The position numbers were made by a program, and so were the translations under genes. Below the pieces are notes generated by a model, which saw only the letters and a program-made list of their open reading frames with translations, searched no databases and was not told where the DNA came from. This document shows, in pieces, positions 63,230 through 64,000 of a stretch of DNA of 64,000 bases. Origin of the DNA: Parasediminibacterium sp051861445. GTDB lineage: Bacteria > Bacteroidota > Bacteroidia > Chitinophagales > Chitinophagaceae. The stretch covers positions 1 to 64,000 of the forward strand of contig JBHYCS010000003.1 in the NCBI GenBank assembly GCA_051861445.1, written 5' to 3'. Numbering within the stretch: position 1 is the stretch's first letter; each line of letters starts with the position of its first letter.

Positions 63230-63685
63230 ATGATAGTAGATCAATTAAGCAATTCTAGCAAATATGTTCAATTACATCCATTATTTGCTAAGGCATTCGA
63301 GTATATTCAAAACACAGATTTACATGCAATTGAAATTGGTAAATACGATATTGCAGAAGGCTTAAAAGCCATTTTTTCAGACAAAAAAGGAATTACAGCA
63401 GCAGAAAGTGATGCAAAATTTGAATGTCATGATAAAAACATTGATATACAAGTTTGCATTCGTGGAAAAGAAACCATAGGATGGAAATCTAGAAGTACTT
63501 GCAGCCAGTTAAAAGGCGAATACAATCCAGAAAAAGATGTAAGTTTTTATGCAGATGCTCCAGATATGTATTTCGGATTAACAGACAATCAGTTTGTTAT
63601 TTTTTATCCTGAAGATGTTCATAGCCCAATGATTAACGTAAACGATGAACCCATTAGAAAATTAGTGATTAAGGTTAAGATTTAG
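63230..63685 (+). CDS. YhcH/YjgK/YiaL family sugar-processing protein
   Basis: 151 residues of the YhcH/YjgK/YiaL (DUF386) cupin-like family: FEYIQNTDLHAIEIGKYDIAEGLKAIF near residue 20, FECHDKNIDIQVCIRGKETIGW, and FVIFYPEDVHSPMI with a metal-binding His. Relatives are linked to sialic acid, uronate or gulonate breakdown, probably as anomerases. Here it follows kdgK, consistent with 2-keto-3-deoxygluconate metabolism. Confidence 0.88.
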   Translation: MIVDQLSNSSKYVQLHPLFAKAFEYIQNTDLHAIEIGKYDIAEGLKAIFSDKKGITAAESDAKFECHDKNIDIQVCIRGKETIGWKSRSTCSQLKGEYNPEKDVSFYADAPDMYFGLTDNQFVIFYPEDVHSPMINVNDEPIRKLVIKVKI

Positions 63686-63703
63686 AAGTTTATCTCAATA
63701 GTT

Positions 63704-63739
63704 AAAAAAGCGACTAACACAAGAGTTAGTCGCTTTTTT
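63704..63739. terminator. Bidirectional terminator between YhcH and YeiH genes
   Basis: A perfect 15-bp stem (63704-63718 with 63725-63739, AAAAAAGCGACTAAC) and a 6-nt loop. A and T runs on either side make it usable from both strands; the two genes converge on it. Confidence 0.9.
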
Positions 63740-63746
63740 GTTAAAC

Positions 63747-64000
63747 CTATCGGAACAATATATAAGCTATCATTAAAGTAACAATGATATTAAAGGTTTG
63801 TGCAATTAAAAAAGCAAACAAAGCATTTCGATGATTATACTGAAAAAGTTCTTTAAAATTAGTTTCTAAACCTATGCTTGTAAAAGCAAGTACAAACCAA
63901 AGATTCTGTATATTTTTCAATGGTGTTTTTACACTATTTACTATACTTGAGTCGACAATAAAAGAACAAAGAAATGAAGCCAAAATAAAGGCCAGTACAA
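63747..64000 (-). CDS. YeiH-type putative sulfate exporter (5' part outside window)
   Basis: C-terminal 84 residues only; the frame is open to base 64000 with no start. Segments IQNLWFVLAFTSIGLETNFKELF and AFLIAQTFNIIVTLMIAYILF are typical of the C-terminus of the YeiH/UPF0324 membrane family, annotated as putative sulfate exporters. Two to three membrane helices are visible here. Confidence 0.78.
   Translation of the reverse strand, partial: VLAFILASFLCSFIVDSSIVNSVKTPLKNIQNLWFVLAFTSIGLETNFKELFQYNHRNALFAFLIAQTFNIIVTLMIAYILFR

Noticed and set aside
1..64000. tRNA, rRNA, CRISPR or transposase genes
   Set aside because: No cloverleaf-like or regularly spaced repeat units were seen in the gaps, and no transposase-like frames exist; tRNA scanning by eye is of limited sensitivity.

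Overview
The window is AT-rich chromosomal DNA from a member of the Bacteroidota, most likely the Chitinophagaceae or a close relative. Evidence: promoters of the Bacteroidota type (TTG / TAnnTTTG), almost no Shine-Dalgarno sequences, the mraZ-to-ftsZ cluster order, an FtsZ with a long C-terminal extension, a fused alpha/beta E1 dehydrogenase, a DUF1800/DUF1501 pair, and IgGFc-binding/PKD surface proteins. Nothing looks like a plasmid or prophage, and no tRNA, rRNA, CRISPR array or transposase gene was found.

Layout. 1-2495 (-): 3'-truncated giant surface protein. 2667-5330 (+): FIST sensor and hybrid histidine kinase. 5459-9617 (+): an ECF sigma factor with a small membrane protein and a CnrX/Spy-like sensor, then a YHYH lipoprotein, a Spy-like protein, an SCO1 lipoprotein and a MORN-type lipoprotein. 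Both halves are preceded by the same motif (AAGGTT, 15 nt, RTCTCATCA), so I read them as one autoregulated sigma regulon. 9636-19663: housekeeping genes (DoxX-like, E1 dehydrogenase, FAH hydrolase, Pth, DUF1800/DUF1501, GalE, thiolase). 19807-27854: a putative exopolysaccharide locus with a cellulose-synthase-like GT2 carrying an N-terminal MshEN-like domain, a BcsB-like protein, a 527-aa membrane protein, a membrane histidine kinase and a divergent GH5 glucanase. 27867-31699: YitT, an ABC exporter and an epimerase.

31983-48771 (-) is a complete division and cell-wall cluster: mraZ-rsmH-ftsL-ftsI-murE-mraY-murD-ftsW-murG-murC-ftsQ-ftsA-ftsZ. The DNPR motif of MurE predicts meso-diaminopimelate peptidoglycan. 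The 314-bp region between mraZ and queA holds two 10-bp-phased direct-repeat arrays and a perfect DnaA box; the array next to mraZ looks like a MraZ operator. 49086-56878: queA, an orphan kinase, YqgE, a lactonase, and a YceI-porin-YceI set. 57037-60840: rpoB standing alone between its own promoter and terminator, without rpoC or rplJL beside it. 61123-63685: 2-keto-3-deoxygluconate catabolism (kdgA, kdgK, YhcH). The right edge cuts a YeiH-type exporter.

A family of short intergenic repeats (core GCGTCGCACTCTTGTAC) occurs at about 19.7, 31.8, 41.9 and 63.2 kb. The 41.9-kb copy is an 87-bp palindrome between mraY and murD. The best candidates for something undescribed are the sigma regulon at 5.4-9.6 kb and the polysaccharide locus at 19.8-27.9 kb. 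All functions are inferred from sequence reading alone; no database search was run.
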